A DNA stretch of 38,311 nt from JAWXBM01 sp964602895 (GTDB lineage Bacteria > Pseudomonadota > Gammaproteobacteria > Xanthomonadales > SZUA-36): positions 1 to 38,311 of the forward strand of contig CAZRTG010000009.1 in assembly GCA_964602895.1 (NCBI GenBank). The letters run 5' to 3'. Under the pieces are notes generated by a model. The model was not told the origin of the DNA. It searched no databases and was given only the letters and a program-made list of their open reading frames with translations. Below, one piece after another: positions 17,008 to 25,577 of the stretch; position 1 is the first letter of the stretch, and the number at the start of each line of letters is the position of its first letter. Position numbers and translations under genes: made by a program.

Positions 17008-17648
17008 AAGCAAATCCAACAGATCGTGGCACCGGGTCTGATTCAGGTGACGCTGAATTGCTCAAAGTCGAAGCTGGGCTGCTTGGGGATCTGGCTGCGC
17101 TGCCGCAGAGCATCCAACCTGGAACGGATCCATGGCAGAAAATCGCCCGTCGTATCGCTCTGGCACAAGCTGGGGATAGAGCGGGTGGGCAGACCGCGCG
17201 TGAAAAGCAGCAGATAACCTGGACCAAGGCCTGGATGGCCCTGGCAGCTTCGGTGCTCCTGGTAGTCGTCTCCAGCCTGTTCATGTTGAGTAACAATGAA
17301 ATTCAAAGCCCCGAAGGTCAGGCAGTGGCGATTGACAAAAGTCCGGTTCTGAATGAGCTGGGAGCTCAAATACCGACCACGTCGGTGGAGCGTGAATATC
17401 AGGCTGCTTTCAGGGAATTTGCCGGTCTGGGTGCAGTTGACATCAATTCACCAAACCGGACGAGTGAAGCGATCAGACAGAGTTGGGACCTGATGCAACA
17501 ACTGGAGACCGAATTGCACACAGCAATGGCACAGGAGCCTGAAAATCCATTACTCAAGCAACGACTGAAGCAATTGCGGGTCCACCAATTGAATCTGCTG
17601 CATATAATTGCGGATTCCGGCCTGGCGCCGCGGAGAAACCTGATATGA
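17004..17648 (+). CDS. Single-pass membrane protein, presumed anti-sigma factor
   Basis: I do not recognise the family by sequence. The 214-residue protein has a hydrophilic N-terminal part of about 74 residues, one TM segment (about 76-95, MALAASVLLVVVSSLFML), and a periplasmic part with a helical Gln/Glu-rich C-terminus. That topology, and its GTG start overlapping the sigma stop, are those of an anti-sigma factor. It lacks the HxxxCxxC zinc motif of the common ZAS/zf-HC2 anti-sigma domain. Its own stop overlaps the next ATG (ATGA), so all three genes are coupled. The role is inferred from position and topology. Confidence 0.7.
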   Translation: MKANPTDRGTGSDSGDAELLKVEAGLLGDLAALPQSIQPGTDPWQKIARRIALAQAGDRAGGQTAREKQQITWTKAWMALAASVLLVVVSSLFMLSNNEIQSPEGQAVAIDKSPVLNELGAQIPTTSVEREYQAAFREFAGLGAVDINSPNRTSEAIRQSWDLMQQLETELHTAMAQEPENPLLKQRLKQLRVHQLNLLHIIADSGLAPRRNLI

Positions 17649-18532
17649 ATTCATTAACATACACACTTGTTGCAATCGGCTTGCTTGCGTTGGCTGTTCC
17701 ACACGCTGTGCAGGCCCGTACCGAGATAAACGAGAATCGACCGATCAGCGCGGATGGAACGATCCAGATAGATAATATGGCGGGGTCGATAGCGGTCAGT
17801 GCCTGGGATCAGTCCGAAGTAGAGATCCGTGGACAGCTGGGTGACCGTGTCGATGAGCTTGAAATCACCGAAACTTCGGGTGGGTTGAGGATTCGCGTCC
17901 ACAATCAGGATAACCAGCGACGCCTGGATGAAACCCATTTGCGCCTGCAGCTGCCTCGTGGGGCCAGTCTTGAGCTGGAGAGCATCAGTGCGGATATCAC
18001 GGTAAAGGGTATGGAAAACAGCAGTATTCTGGCCAGCTCGGTCAGTGGCGACATCGATATAGCCGCCGATACCGGGCGACTGGAAGTCGAGTCAGTCAGC
18101 GGTGACGTTAGGTTTGTCGGCAAGACACCGCGCGTATCCCTGGAAACTGTCAGCGGAGAGGTTGATGCGCAAGGAGTAGAGGGTGAAGTCCGCGTAACCA
18201 CCGTTTCAGGTGACCTGGTACTTCAGGGTGGTGCGGTCAGCCTGGCGCGCTTCGAGACGGTATCCGGTGATCTGGAACTGAATCTGCGGGTCAGTGACGG
18301 TGGACGTCTCAGTGCAGACAGCATGAGTGGAGATGTGATTCTGGTGCTGCCAGCCGCCCAGCAGGCCGAATTTTCTGCACAGACCTATTCTGGTGAGATA
18401 CGAACTGATTTTGGTGTGGTTGCAAAAGACTCGGGTTCAAGTGGCCGCAACCTGGATTTCACGACCGGCAACAATGGTGCCAGCATAAGCGTTGAAAGCT
18501 TTTCAGGCGATGCACGTCTGAAAAAGCAGTAA
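17645..18532 (+). CDS. Exported DUF4097-type beta-repeat protein
   Basis: This 295-residue protein has a clear signal peptide (about residues 1-24, ending VPHAVQA). It then has a repeat-rich body in which a short S-[VMYF]-SG-[DE] motif recurs about eight times at roughly 20-residue intervals (SVSGDID, SVSGDVR, TVSGEVD, TVSGDLV, TVSGDLE, SMSGDVI, TYSGEIR, SFSGDAR). This is the pattern of DUF4097/DUF4098 putative adhesin proteins, expected to form a beta-helix or stacked beta-roll. No C-terminal anchor is visible, so it should be periplasmic or surface associated. As third gene of the sigma operon it may be the effector or sensor of the response. Function is unknown. Confidence 0.85.
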   Translation: MNSLTYTLVAIGLLALAVPHAVQARTEINENRPISADGTIQIDNMAGSIAVSAWDQSEVEIRGQLGDRVDELEITETSGGLRIRVHNQDNQRRLDETHLRLQLPRGASLELESISADITVKGMENSSILASSVSGDIDIAADTGRLEVESVSGDVRFVGKTPRVSLETVSGEVDAQGVEGEVRVTTVSGDLVLQGGAVSLARFETVSGDLELNLRVSDGGRLSADSMSGDVILVLPAAQQAEFSAQTYSGEIRTDFGVVAKDSGSSGRNLDFTTGNNGASISVESFSGDARLKKQ

Positions 18533-18566
18533 GCCTGTATAAGGTCGGGCAGAAAAACACTATAGG

Positions 18567-19925
18567 TTAACGGCCATCCAGGCGCCGGCGAATTTCGTGC
18601 ATGCTGTGGGCGATGATTTCATTGCGATCCAGGCTGGTAAGCAGCTCATTGGCCACTTCACGCGGTCCGGCGACACCCCAGGACTTGCCACGTGAAAACC
18701 AGTCCTGGGCCATTTTCCCGGTGAGGTAAGTGGCATACCAGGCCAGCGCACCCTGGGCAGATGCCGTCAGTACGGTAGACATGCCCACGCTGACGGTTTT
18801 CAGCGCACTGGAAACCAGGTTCATGCCCCAATAAGCTCCCATCAGCGCTACCCATTGTGCTGAAATGGTCCACAGCAGCTTTGAAGCTTCGCGTTTGTCC
18901 AGGCGGAATCCATAAACCTCGCCAAGGTGAATGATCATGGCGATATCGGTGCCGGCTGCAGCCAGCAGGTCTGCCACCGGCACCGGGTTGACCGCCACCG
19001 CCAGACCTTTGAGCAGGCAATATTTCTGAATCAGATTGTCTGCCACGGATTTGCGCACAATGACGATGCGACTGGCTATCTTTTGATCCAGTTCCGAGGC
19101 GAACAGGGACGCATTCAAAGCCGCCAGGGCTTTACCATCTTTTTCCAACAGCTGCCACAGCTGGATCCGCAGTACTTCCACATCAGGCGTCTTTGGCCGC
19201 AAGTGTTCGGTTTCGGTGCCATCGTCAGCTTGCTGCACCACGGTTTCAGGCCGTGGGTCGGCGCTGCAGGCGATGATATTTGCTGCCGGAATCAGATCCT
19301 TTGTGCGTTCACGCAGACGTTGCAACAGTAGTTTCCGCTCCATCTGGGTATACCGGTCCGCCTTGTTCAATACCAGCATCAGGGTTCGGCCCCGGGAGGC
19401 CAGGTTGCGCAGGGCTTCGAGTTCCAATTGGGTGAGATCAGCGTCGCACACCATGAGCACAATATCGGCCCGGTCACTGACGTCCCGTGCCAGCTTTTCC
19501 CGCAGCCGGCCATCCAGTTCGTCAATGCCAGGGGTATCGATGAGAATAAGTTGTCCGGTTTCCAATTCCTGCCAGTGGGCACGATGTTCTGCTTTGGTTT
19601 CTCCATGCAGCGCACTGGTGGAAAAGCGGTTCTGACCCAGCAAGGCATTGAGCAGAGAGGATTTGCCTACGCCAACCCGCCCAAAAGCTGCGATATGGAC
19701 TTCCTGCTGTTCCAGTTTGCGGGCGATTGCTTCAATGAGTCTGAATTCTTCATCCAGTTCGGCCCGAATGGCGGCGGGAATACTGCTGTCCTGCAGCAGC
19801 GATTGCAGGTTAAGCCCGGCAGCAAGGCGATATTTATCCTGATCATCGGTGGCAACAATTTCATTTTTTTTGCGATTTGGCCACAAGTTTCGCAAAGCGG
19901 AACGCGCCTGATTCCATATTTTCAT
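18567..19925 (-). CDS. Era-like GTPase with C-terminal DUF697-type membrane domain (second of the pair)
   Basis: This 452-residue protein has a G domain with P-loop GRVGVGKSS (about residues 82-90), G3 DTPG (130-133), G4 NKAD (187-190) and SAD as G5. The C-terminal third contains weakly hydrophobic helices (VNPVPVADLLAAAGTDIAMIIHLGEVYG, SAQWVALMGAYWGMNLVSSALK) resembling DUF697/YcjF-type domains. It starts 65 bases inside the upstream GTPase gene; GAGG nine bases before the ATG supports that start. YcjX/YcjF and Era-like relatives act in stress or membrane processes, but no specific role can be assigned. Confidence 0.85.
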   Translation of the reverse strand: MKIWNQARSALRNLWPNRKKNEIVATDDQDKYRLAAGLNLQSLLQDSSIPAAIRAELDEEFRLIEAIARKLEQQEVHIAAFGRVGVGKSSLLNALLGQNRFSTSALHGETKAEHRAHWQELETGQLILIDTPGIDELDGRLREKLARDVSDRADIVLMVCDADLTQLELEALRNLASRGRTLMLVLNKADRYTQMERKLLLQRLRERTKDLIPAANIIACSADPRPETVVQQADDGTETEHLRPKTPDVEVLRIQLWQLLEKDGKALAALNASLFASELDQKIASRIVIVRKSVADNLIQKYCLLKGLAVAVNPVPVADLLAAAGTDIAMIIHLGEVYGFRLDKREASKLLWTISAQWVALMGAYWGMNLVSSALKTVSVGMSTVLTASAQGALAWYATYLTGKMAQDWFSRGKSWGVAGPREVANELLTSLDRNEIIAHSMHEIRRRLDGR

Positions 19926-21321
19926 TCAGTAATTCCTCAAAAGCGACTGCCGCGGGGTAAGGGCGCAATTCACCGCGACTTGCCAGCGTGGATGCTGCAG
20001 CTCTACCCAGACTGTCAAAAATCATGCCGTAGGCCACCGCATGTACCAGTCCACCCGAAACGGTGCCCATGCCCGGAAAAGCCTTGAGGACATTACCGGT
20101 GATTGCCAGGGTGATGGCAGTCATATTCTTCAATTTGCTGCCAGCCAGCTTTAAAAAGGATTCGATCTGCATTTCTTTCACCGGCACTTCATAAAGCTGC
20201 GACAACTCACGCATCAACTGTGTGGCCAGTACACCCTGGATGACCAGGTCGGATCCCGGGGCGATGGCAGCCAGTGCACCGATCACCGCGCGCTTGGAAT
20301 AGCGATTGACCAGTTCATCGGCCTGCTGATCGCGGTGTTGTTGTCTCGCAAGGTCCAGTTTTTCATTGGCCAGTAACAAGATGCTGGTATCGCGCAGTGA
20401 TTCCATCAGTTCACGATCCTGGTCCAGCAAACGTTGCACCGCATGTAACAGGCTTTCGATCCGGGCCGGACGCTCCCGCTCCTCGCGACGTTCCATGCCT
20501 TCGCCCAGCATCCGTACGACCTCCTGTTTGCCACCGGCGCTGATGCTGACAATGTGCTCGGCGGGCAGACCACTGCTCTTTTGCAAGCGGGCAACCAAAG
20601 CGGCCTGCTCCTCAGTGCTGAAACGATCGGATTTGTTGAGTGCCAGCACCACCGGTTTGTCCAACTGGATCAGGCGGTGCAACTGCGTCGCCTGGCTGGA
20701 GCTGAGGTCATTGTCGCAAAGGAAAATGACCAGATGCGCGCGTCGGGTTTCTTCCCGGGCTGCGGCATCGTCATCAAAGTTAAAACCGGGCAGGTCGGTG
20801 ATGAGCACCTGATCACCCGAAGCCGCAATCCAGCGGTATTGTGTAATGGTTTGGGTGGTGCCTGCGCGCGGGTCGCGCTCAATGTCAGCCTCGGGCAGCA
20901 TGGCCTTCACCAGGCTGCTTTTGCCACTGCTTACTTCACCGAAAATGGCAATGTGAATTTCACCGCTTTCCTTGCGGCGACGCTGTTCGCGAATTTCTGC
21001 CAGGGCTGTCGATACATCAACACCCGCCTGTTGTGAGCTCAGCAAGTCTTCCTGAAGCTGTTCGAAATTAACCGGCTTGGGTTTGTTATCGCCCTTGATG
21101 GTACGCCTGGGTTTGAACCAGGACCAGAACAATACCAGCGTACCCAAGGGCAGAATGACCAGCATGCACAGATAGGCCAGTTGCAACCAGGCTGGAGCCA
21201 GGCGCAAGTAATTCCACACCGACAGGGCAGTATCGGTGGCCAACAGAAAGATGAACACCACCAGCAGGGCTGCCAACACTATGATGACGGACACAAGTAG
21301 CCTGATCGGCATGATGGGCAT
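19861..21321 (-). CDS. Membrane-anchored Era-like GTPase with DUF697-type domain (first of the pair)
   Basis: This 486-residue protein starts with two TM segments (about residues 8-28 and 47-68) and a basic cytoplasmic linker (FKPRRTIKGDNKPK). A G domain follows: P-loop GEVSSGKSS (128-136), G3 DLPG (176-179), G4 NKSD (229-232), and SAGG near G5. The C-terminal part (ALAAIAPGSDLVIQGVLATQLMRELSQLYEVPV and LKNMTAITLAITGNVLKAFPG) is DUF697-like and matches the same region of the downstream GTPase. The two therefore look like diverged paralogues that may work together at the inner membrane. The ATG at 21321 has GGAAGGAG five bases upstream. Confidence 0.85.
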   Translation of the reverse strand: MPIMPIRLLVSVIIVLAALLVVFIFLLATDTALSVWNYLRLAPAWLQLAYLCMLVILPLGTLVLFWSWFKPRRTIKGDNKPKPVNFEQLQEDLLSSQQAGVDVSTALAEIREQRRRKESGEIHIAIFGEVSSGKSSLVKAMLPEADIERDPRAGTTQTITQYRWIAASGDQVLITDLPGFNFDDDAAAREETRRAHLVIFLCDNDLSSSQATQLHRLIQLDKPVVLALNKSDRFSTEEQAALVARLQKSSGLPAEHIVSISAGGKQEVVRMLGEGMERREERERPARIESLLHAVQRLLDQDRELMESLRDTSILLLANEKLDLARQQHRDQQADELVNRYSKRAVIGALAAIAPGSDLVIQGVLATQLMRELSQLYEVPVKEMQIESFLKLAGSKLKNMTAITLAITGNVLKAFPGMGTVSGGLVHAVAYGMIFDSLGRAAASTLASRGELRPYPAAVAFEELLNENMESGAFRFAKLVAKSQKK

Positions 21322-21386
21322 GGAACTCCTTCCAAAGGCTGCTTCATTCTAGCAGCCATTGTCAGAAGCAAAAGCTGCGAGTAAAT

Positions 21387-21416
21387 TAAGGAGGCTCTGA
21401 ATAAATCAGAGTTTCC
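21387..21416. repeat. Short palindromic element between the GTPase and kinase genes
   Basis: CTCTGA (21395-21400) and TCAGAG (21406-21411) form a perfect inverted repeat with a five-base loop. The flanking TTAAGG plus GCTCTGAATAA recurs, with two mismatches over 19 bases, right at the pilU stop codon (31673-31691). It resembles the ends of small mobile repeats or IS5-type elements, but no transposase remnant is recognisable. Confidence 0.4.
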
Positions 21417-21481
21417 ATAGTGAGGGATTCCTCGGGCACCGCGCGCCCTGCAGAAATGGCAAACAGAAACCAAGGTCTGGC

Positions 21482-22741
21482 GTGGTATTCGGGGGTGTGA
21501 TGAGGGGAGCAAGGGTCAGAGCTTACAAGCGGTTATCTCGCACTCCGCTTTATTCGAGCCGATTCAGGATGATGCGGGCAGCGAAAAGCTTGCCCTACCC
21601 ACCGCATGCAGCCATTGATTTGCCCGTGGCTTCGGCGGTGGATTTGAATTTGCTGCGGCATGAATTGCGTACACCGCTGACCGGCATACTGAGCCTCGCA
21701 GAACTGATGGCCACCAAAGAACTACCCGGCCAGGTGCCTAGTTGGTTGGACACCTTGCAAGCCTGTGGCCGGCAGATGGCCAACCTGATCGATCGCAGCC
21801 TGCGCCCGGATCAATTCACAGGCCCTGTAAAAGCCCCTGCCGAAACCGACTGCTGCTCCCTGTTGGAGCAGATCATCTGCTCGCACTGGCCCGCCGCCAG
21901 CGTTGCGCATAACAAATTGCTGTTGATCATCCCTCCTGAAGCGGCCGGCTACTGGCAAATCGACCCCGTTGCACTGCGCCAGGCCGTGGACAATCTGTTG
22001 GCCAATGCGATTCGTTTTACCCGTTCGGGCTATATCACGCTGGAAGCCAGGTTGATTCCAGGCAGCACCGCGCGCCTCGACAGTCTGATGTTGATGGTCG
22101 AGGATACCGGGGTCACTTTGCAGACGGTGAAGAGCAATCTGCAGGATTATGCCGAGTTTGCTGACAGAAGCTACCCCATGCTCACACGGGGCCAGGGTTT
22201 GCAGGTGGTAGAGCAGGTTTGCCTTGGCCATGGCGGTCAGCTGAAACGGTATTCAAGCCAGGCCGGCGGTGCCGGGTTTGCCATGTGTTTGCCAGGAGCA
22301 ATCCGTGGCAAGCCTTTACGATCCAAACCCTCTCAAGCCGGATTGCTGAGGAATCTGCGCTGTCTTTTGTTGCTGGAAAAGCCACTGGATCGGGTGGTGA
22401 TGACGATGCTGGCCTGTCTTGATATTTGCGTTGATGTGATGAATCTGAATCAGCAGATCGATTTGCACCGATTGCCACGATGGCAGCTGGCAATTTGTGC
22501 CCCTTCGAAACTACCGCAGTCCTGCCGGAGTCGGGGTCCCTGTCCGGACTCCCGGTCGTTGTGGCTGGCGGCACCGATTAGTACCGCCAATGGCACCGAG
22601 CTTTACGTGCAGCAATTGCCTGAGCCGCTGTTACAGGCCGATTTGCAAACCGCCCTGCTGCGCTGCCTGGTTGTGCAAGGCCTGACAGTTGTAGCAGCAA
22701 ACGATGTGTCTGTTGAAAGGACTCAGGACGCGCTTGAATGA
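21482..22741 (+). CDS. Soluble histidine kinase with degenerate receiver-like C-terminus
   Basis: This protein of up to 419 residues has a HisKA H-box LLRHELRTPLTGIL (His60 from GTG 21482), an N-box DNLLANAIRFT, a G1-like VEDTGV and a G2-like TRGQGLQVVEQV. The kinase core therefore looks functional, though G1 lacks the usual DxGxG. After about residue 290 a domain with receiver-like strand spacing begins (RCLLLLEKPLDRVVMTMLACL). It has no acidic pocket or phospho-acceptor Asp, and QQLPEP replaces the usual KP motif, so it is probably a pseudo-receiver. There is no TM segment or input domain. The start is uncertain (GTG 21482 with AAGG upstream, ATG 21500 or ATG 21569). Its 3' end overlaps convergent hemE by 19 bases. 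No partner regulator is adjacent. Confidence 0.8.
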   Translation: MVFGGVMRGARVRAYKRLSRTPLYSSRFRMMRAAKSLPYPPHAAIDLPVASAVDLNLLRHELRTPLTGILSLAELMATKELPGQVPSWLDTLQACGRQMANLIDRSLRPDQFTGPVKAPAETDCCSLLEQIICSHWPAASVAHNKLLLIIPPEAAGYWQIDPVALRQAVDNLLANAIRFTRSGYITLEARLIPGSTARLDSLMLMVEDTGVTLQTVKSNLQDYAEFADRSYPMLTRGQGLQVVEQVCLGHGGQLKRYSSQAGGAGFAMCLPGAIRGKPLRSKPSQAGLLRNLRCLLLLEKPLDRVVMTMLACLDICVDVMNLNQQIDLHRLPRWQLAICAPSKLPQSCRSRGPCPDSRSLWLAAPISTANGTELYVQQLPEPLLQADLQTALLRCLVVQGLTVVAANDVSVERTQDALE

Positions 22742-23805
22742 TACTGTGGACTGGCGCTGCTGACCGCTTCCAGAAGTACTTTGAGATTTTCCGGTTTTAC
22801 GTCGGGTGTAATCCCATGACCCAAATTGAACACATGACCATTGCCATGGCCAAAACTCTCCAGGCAGGCCAGTGCCTCCCGACGAATCACTTCCGGACTG
22901 GCCAATAAAATGGTCGGATCCAAATTGCCTTGTAAGGCGACTTGATCGCCCACCCGGCTTCTGGCTTCCTGCAGAGTGATGGTCCAATCCGTTCCCAGTG
23001 CATCACAGCCAGTGCCTGCCAGGGCCTCCAGTTGGGTATTGCAGCCTTTGCAGAACAGGATCACCGGCACTCTTTGGCCATCCTGTTCCCGGTTTAACCG
23101 TGACACTATATCGGTCAGGTAGGGCAGGGAAAACTCACGGAAACAATCGGCTGAGAGCGCCCCACCCCAGGTATCAAATATCTGCACTGCCTGCGCGCCG
23201 CTGGCGATCTGTGCATTGAGGTATTCGACTATGGTATCGCTGAGTTTGCTGAGTAGCAGGTGCGCAGCTTTGGGTTCTTCATACAGCATGCGTTTGGCTT
23301 TGCTGAATGTTTTGCTGGAGCCGCCTTCGATCATGTAGGTTGCCAGTGTCCATGGACTGCCACTGAAACCGATCAGCGGTACGCTGCCATTGATTTCTTT
23401 GCGTGCCCTGGCCACCGCGTCCATGACATAGCGCAAGGAACTGCCCACATCGGGTTGAGGCAGCTTTTTTATATCTGCCACGCTATTGATGGGGCGTTCA
23501 AATTTTGGCCCTTCGTTTTCTACGAAATACAGGCCCAAGCCCATGGCATCGGGAATGGTCAGGATGTCGGAAAAGACAATGGCCGCATCCAGGTTGAACC
23601 GTCGTAAAGGTTGCATGGTGACTTCACAGGCCAGTTCCGGATTCCGGCACAGGTTCATAAAGCTGCCAGCGCTGGCCCTGAGCTCGCGGTACTCGGGCAG
23701 GTAGCGTCCGGCCTGGCGCATGATCCAGGCCGGGGTGCGCTCTACGGGCTGCCGCAGCAAGGCGCGGAGCAGCAGATCGTTGTCGGGTTTTTTATGGGTG
23801 TTCAT
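22723..23805 (-). CDS. hemE: Uroporphyrinogen decarboxylase
   Basis: This 360-residue enzyme removes the four acetate carboxyls of uroporphyrinogen III to give coproporphyrinogen III in heme synthesis. It has the N-terminal signature PAWIMRQAGRYLPEYRELR, the catalytic-region aspartate in VFSDILTIPDAMG, the second signature GFSGSPWTLATYMIEGG, and C-terminal GHGITPDVKPENL. Length is normal for the family (about 350-360). It lies 40 bases downstream of aroB on the same strand, so it may share its transcript. Confidence 0.97.
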   Translation of the reverse strand: MNTHKKPDNDLLLRALLRQPVERTPAWIMRQAGRYLPEYRELRASAGSFMNLCRNPELACEVTMQPLRRFNLDAAIVFSDILTIPDAMGLGLYFVENEGPKFERPINSVADIKKLPQPDVGSSLRYVMDAVARARKEINGSVPLIGFSGSPWTLATYMIEGGSSKTFSKAKRMLYEEPKAAHLLLSKLSDTIVEYLNAQIASGAQAVQIFDTWGGALSADCFREFSLPYLTDIVSRLNREQDGQRVPVILFCKGCNTQLEALAGTGCDALGTDWTITLQEARSRVGDQVALQGNLDPTILLASPEVIRREALACLESFGHGNGHVFNLGHGITPDVKPENLKVLLEAVSSASPQYHSSAS

Positions 23806-23845
23806 ATTTTCGGGTCATTCTTGTGGGTGCATGGGATGGTTTCAT

Positions 23846-24937
23846 TTACTGGCTCGAACGGCAACGGTCCATTGCGGCTTCAATTTGCAGCCGACTGCTG
23901 TTGTCGTTGATCACGGCACGGCCTGCCTGCTGCAGCAATATCAAGCGCAGACCGCCAGCAACTGCCTTCTTGTCGAGTTCCAAAGCGTCCATCATAGCCG
24001 CATTGGAAACATGTTCGGGCAATTCAGTGGGCAAGCCCAGGGCCTGCAGCAAGCGGCCCAGTCTAGCCGCAGTTCCGGTGGGGCACAAACCCTGCTGTTC
24101 ACTCAATGTGGCGGCGATCACCATGCCTATGGCGATGGCTTCACCGTGCAGGAATTCGGTATAGGCGGTAATGGCTTCCAGCGCATGCCCGAAACTGTGG
24201 CCAAAATTCAGAATGGCGCGGATGCCTGCTTCCGTTTCATCTGCCGCGACTATTTTGGCCTTGCTTTGTACCGAACGCTGGATCAAAAAGGCCAATGCAG
24301 ATGCATCACGTGAATTGATGGCTGTCACCGAGTTTTCCAGCCAGTCGAAGAACTCGCTGTCCATGATGGCGCCGTACTTCACCACTTCCGCCATACCCGC
24401 TCTGAATTCACGGATAGGCAGCGTATCCAGGGTTTGCGTGTCGATCAGCACCATACCCGGCTGATGAAAAGCACCCAACAGGTTTTTACCTTTATGGTGG
24501 TTTACACCGGTTTTGCCGCCTACAGACGAATCCACTTGCGCCAGCAAGGTAGTCGGAACCTGGAAAAAGCGCACGCCGCGCATATAGGCTGCAGCTGCAA
24601 AGCCGCTGATATCGCCGACCACGCCACCGCCCAGGGCAATCAAATTGCAGTCCCTGCGGGCCTGCATACTGATCAGCTTGTCGATAATGCCCGACCAGGT
24701 TGCTATGGTTTTATGTGGTTCACCATCCGCAATGATATGCGTGGAATATGCCCGATCACCCAAAGTGGCTGCCAGTCTGCTCAGATACAAAGGCGCCACG
24801 ACTTCATTGCTGACAATCAGCGTCTTGCCGGCACCGAGCGCCTGCCAGGGCGCGGAATGGTCCAACAAACCTTGTCCAATGTATATCGGGTAGCTGCGTT
24901 GCCCCAGTTCAACCCGAACGGTAATGGGGTCAGTCAT
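23846..24937 (-). CDS. aroB: 3-dehydroquinate synthase
   Basis: This 363-residue enzyme converts DAHP to 3-dehydroquinate, the second step of the shikimate pathway, using NAD and zinc. Recognisable motifs are LGGGVVGDISGFAAAAYMRG (NAD binding), PTTLLAQVDSSVGGKTGVN, and the metal-ligand histidines in LNFGHSFGHALE. I chose ATG 24937, which has an AGG site six bases upstream and overlaps the aroK stop by eight bases; an in-frame ATG at 24976 is less likely. aroK-aroB is the common gammaproteobacterial order. Confidence 0.97.
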   Translation of the reverse strand: MTDPITVRVELGQRSYPIYIGQGLLDHSAPWQALGAGKTLIVSNEVVAPLYLSRLAATLGDRAYSTHIIADGEPHKTIATWSGIIDKLISMQARRDCNLIALGGGVVGDISGFAAAAYMRGVRFFQVPTTLLAQVDSSVGGKTGVNHHKGKNLLGAFHQPGMVLIDTQTLDTLPIREFRAGMAEVVKYGAIMDSEFFDWLENSVTAINSRDASALAFLIQRSVQSKAKIVAADETEAGIRAILNFGHSFGHALEAITAYTEFLHGEAIAIGMVIAATLSEQQGLCPTGTAARLGRLLQALGLPTELPEHVSNAAMMDALELDKKAVAGGLRLILLQQAGRAVINDNSSRLQIEAAMDRCRSSQ

Positions 24938-25481
24938 CGTTACCTGCCTGTGAGTTGTCTGTGTCGTCAGAGCCATTTGCCATTAGGGCCCTGTAAATAC
25001 GGTCCACCGTTTGGTCTACGGACCGGTTTCGGGCAGGAAAAGTGAAATCTGCCAGCTCAGCGTAAATTGGATTGCGTTCGTTGGCCAGCTCAATCAGCTT
25101 GGCCTGTCGGTTTTCCAGTTGAATCAACGGCCTGGATTTGTCATTGCGCAAACGCGATAGTTGTTGCTCTATCGAAGCTTGCAGATATACGACTGTGCCG
25201 CGTTGTCGTAACCATTGGCGATTGGGTTCACGCAAAACAGCTCCACCACCGGTAGCAACCAAAACCTGCTCGCAGGCAGTGAGTTCATCCAGAACCCGGG
25301 ATTCGCGTTCGCGGAAGCCTTCTTCGCCTTCAATTTCAAAAATCAGGTTGATCTCAACACCGGTTCTGTTCTCAATTTCACGATCGCTGTCGTGAAAGTG
25401 TAACCCCAGGCGGCGTGCCAACTTCTGTCCTATGGTGGATTTGCCCGACCCCATCGGGCCAATAAGGAATACATTCCTCAT
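24930..25481 (-). CDS. aroK: Shikimate kinase
   Basis: This 183-residue kinase phosphorylates shikimate at the 3-hydroxyl with ATP. It starts MRNVFLIGPMGSGKST (P-loop). Substrate-binding elements follow: DSDREIE, GFRERE, and TGGGAV in LVATGGGAVLRE. A lid arginine is in RPLIQ. The C-terminal tail after about residue 170 is acidic and non-conserved. It heads the aroK-aroB(-hemE) run. In many relatives the type IV pilus pilMNOPQ genes precede it; here a divergent exosortase gene does instead. Confidence 0.97.
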   Translation of the reverse strand: MRNVFLIGPMGSGKSTIGQKLARRLGLHFHDSDREIENRTGVEINLIFEIEGEEGFRERESRVLDELTACEQVLVATGGGAVLREPNRQWLRQRGTVVYLQASIEQQLSRLRNDKSRPLIQLENRQAKLIELANERNPIYAELADFTFPARNRSVDQTVDRIYRALMANGSDDTDNSQAGNDD

Positions 25482-25577
25482 ACCGTCGCCCCGTCATGAG
25501 AGTGTCTGCAAGCGTGCAAGCGGGCAGAACTTTGGGTAACATGACGCAACTTTCCAAAGCACCTGACTCTGTTCCCC

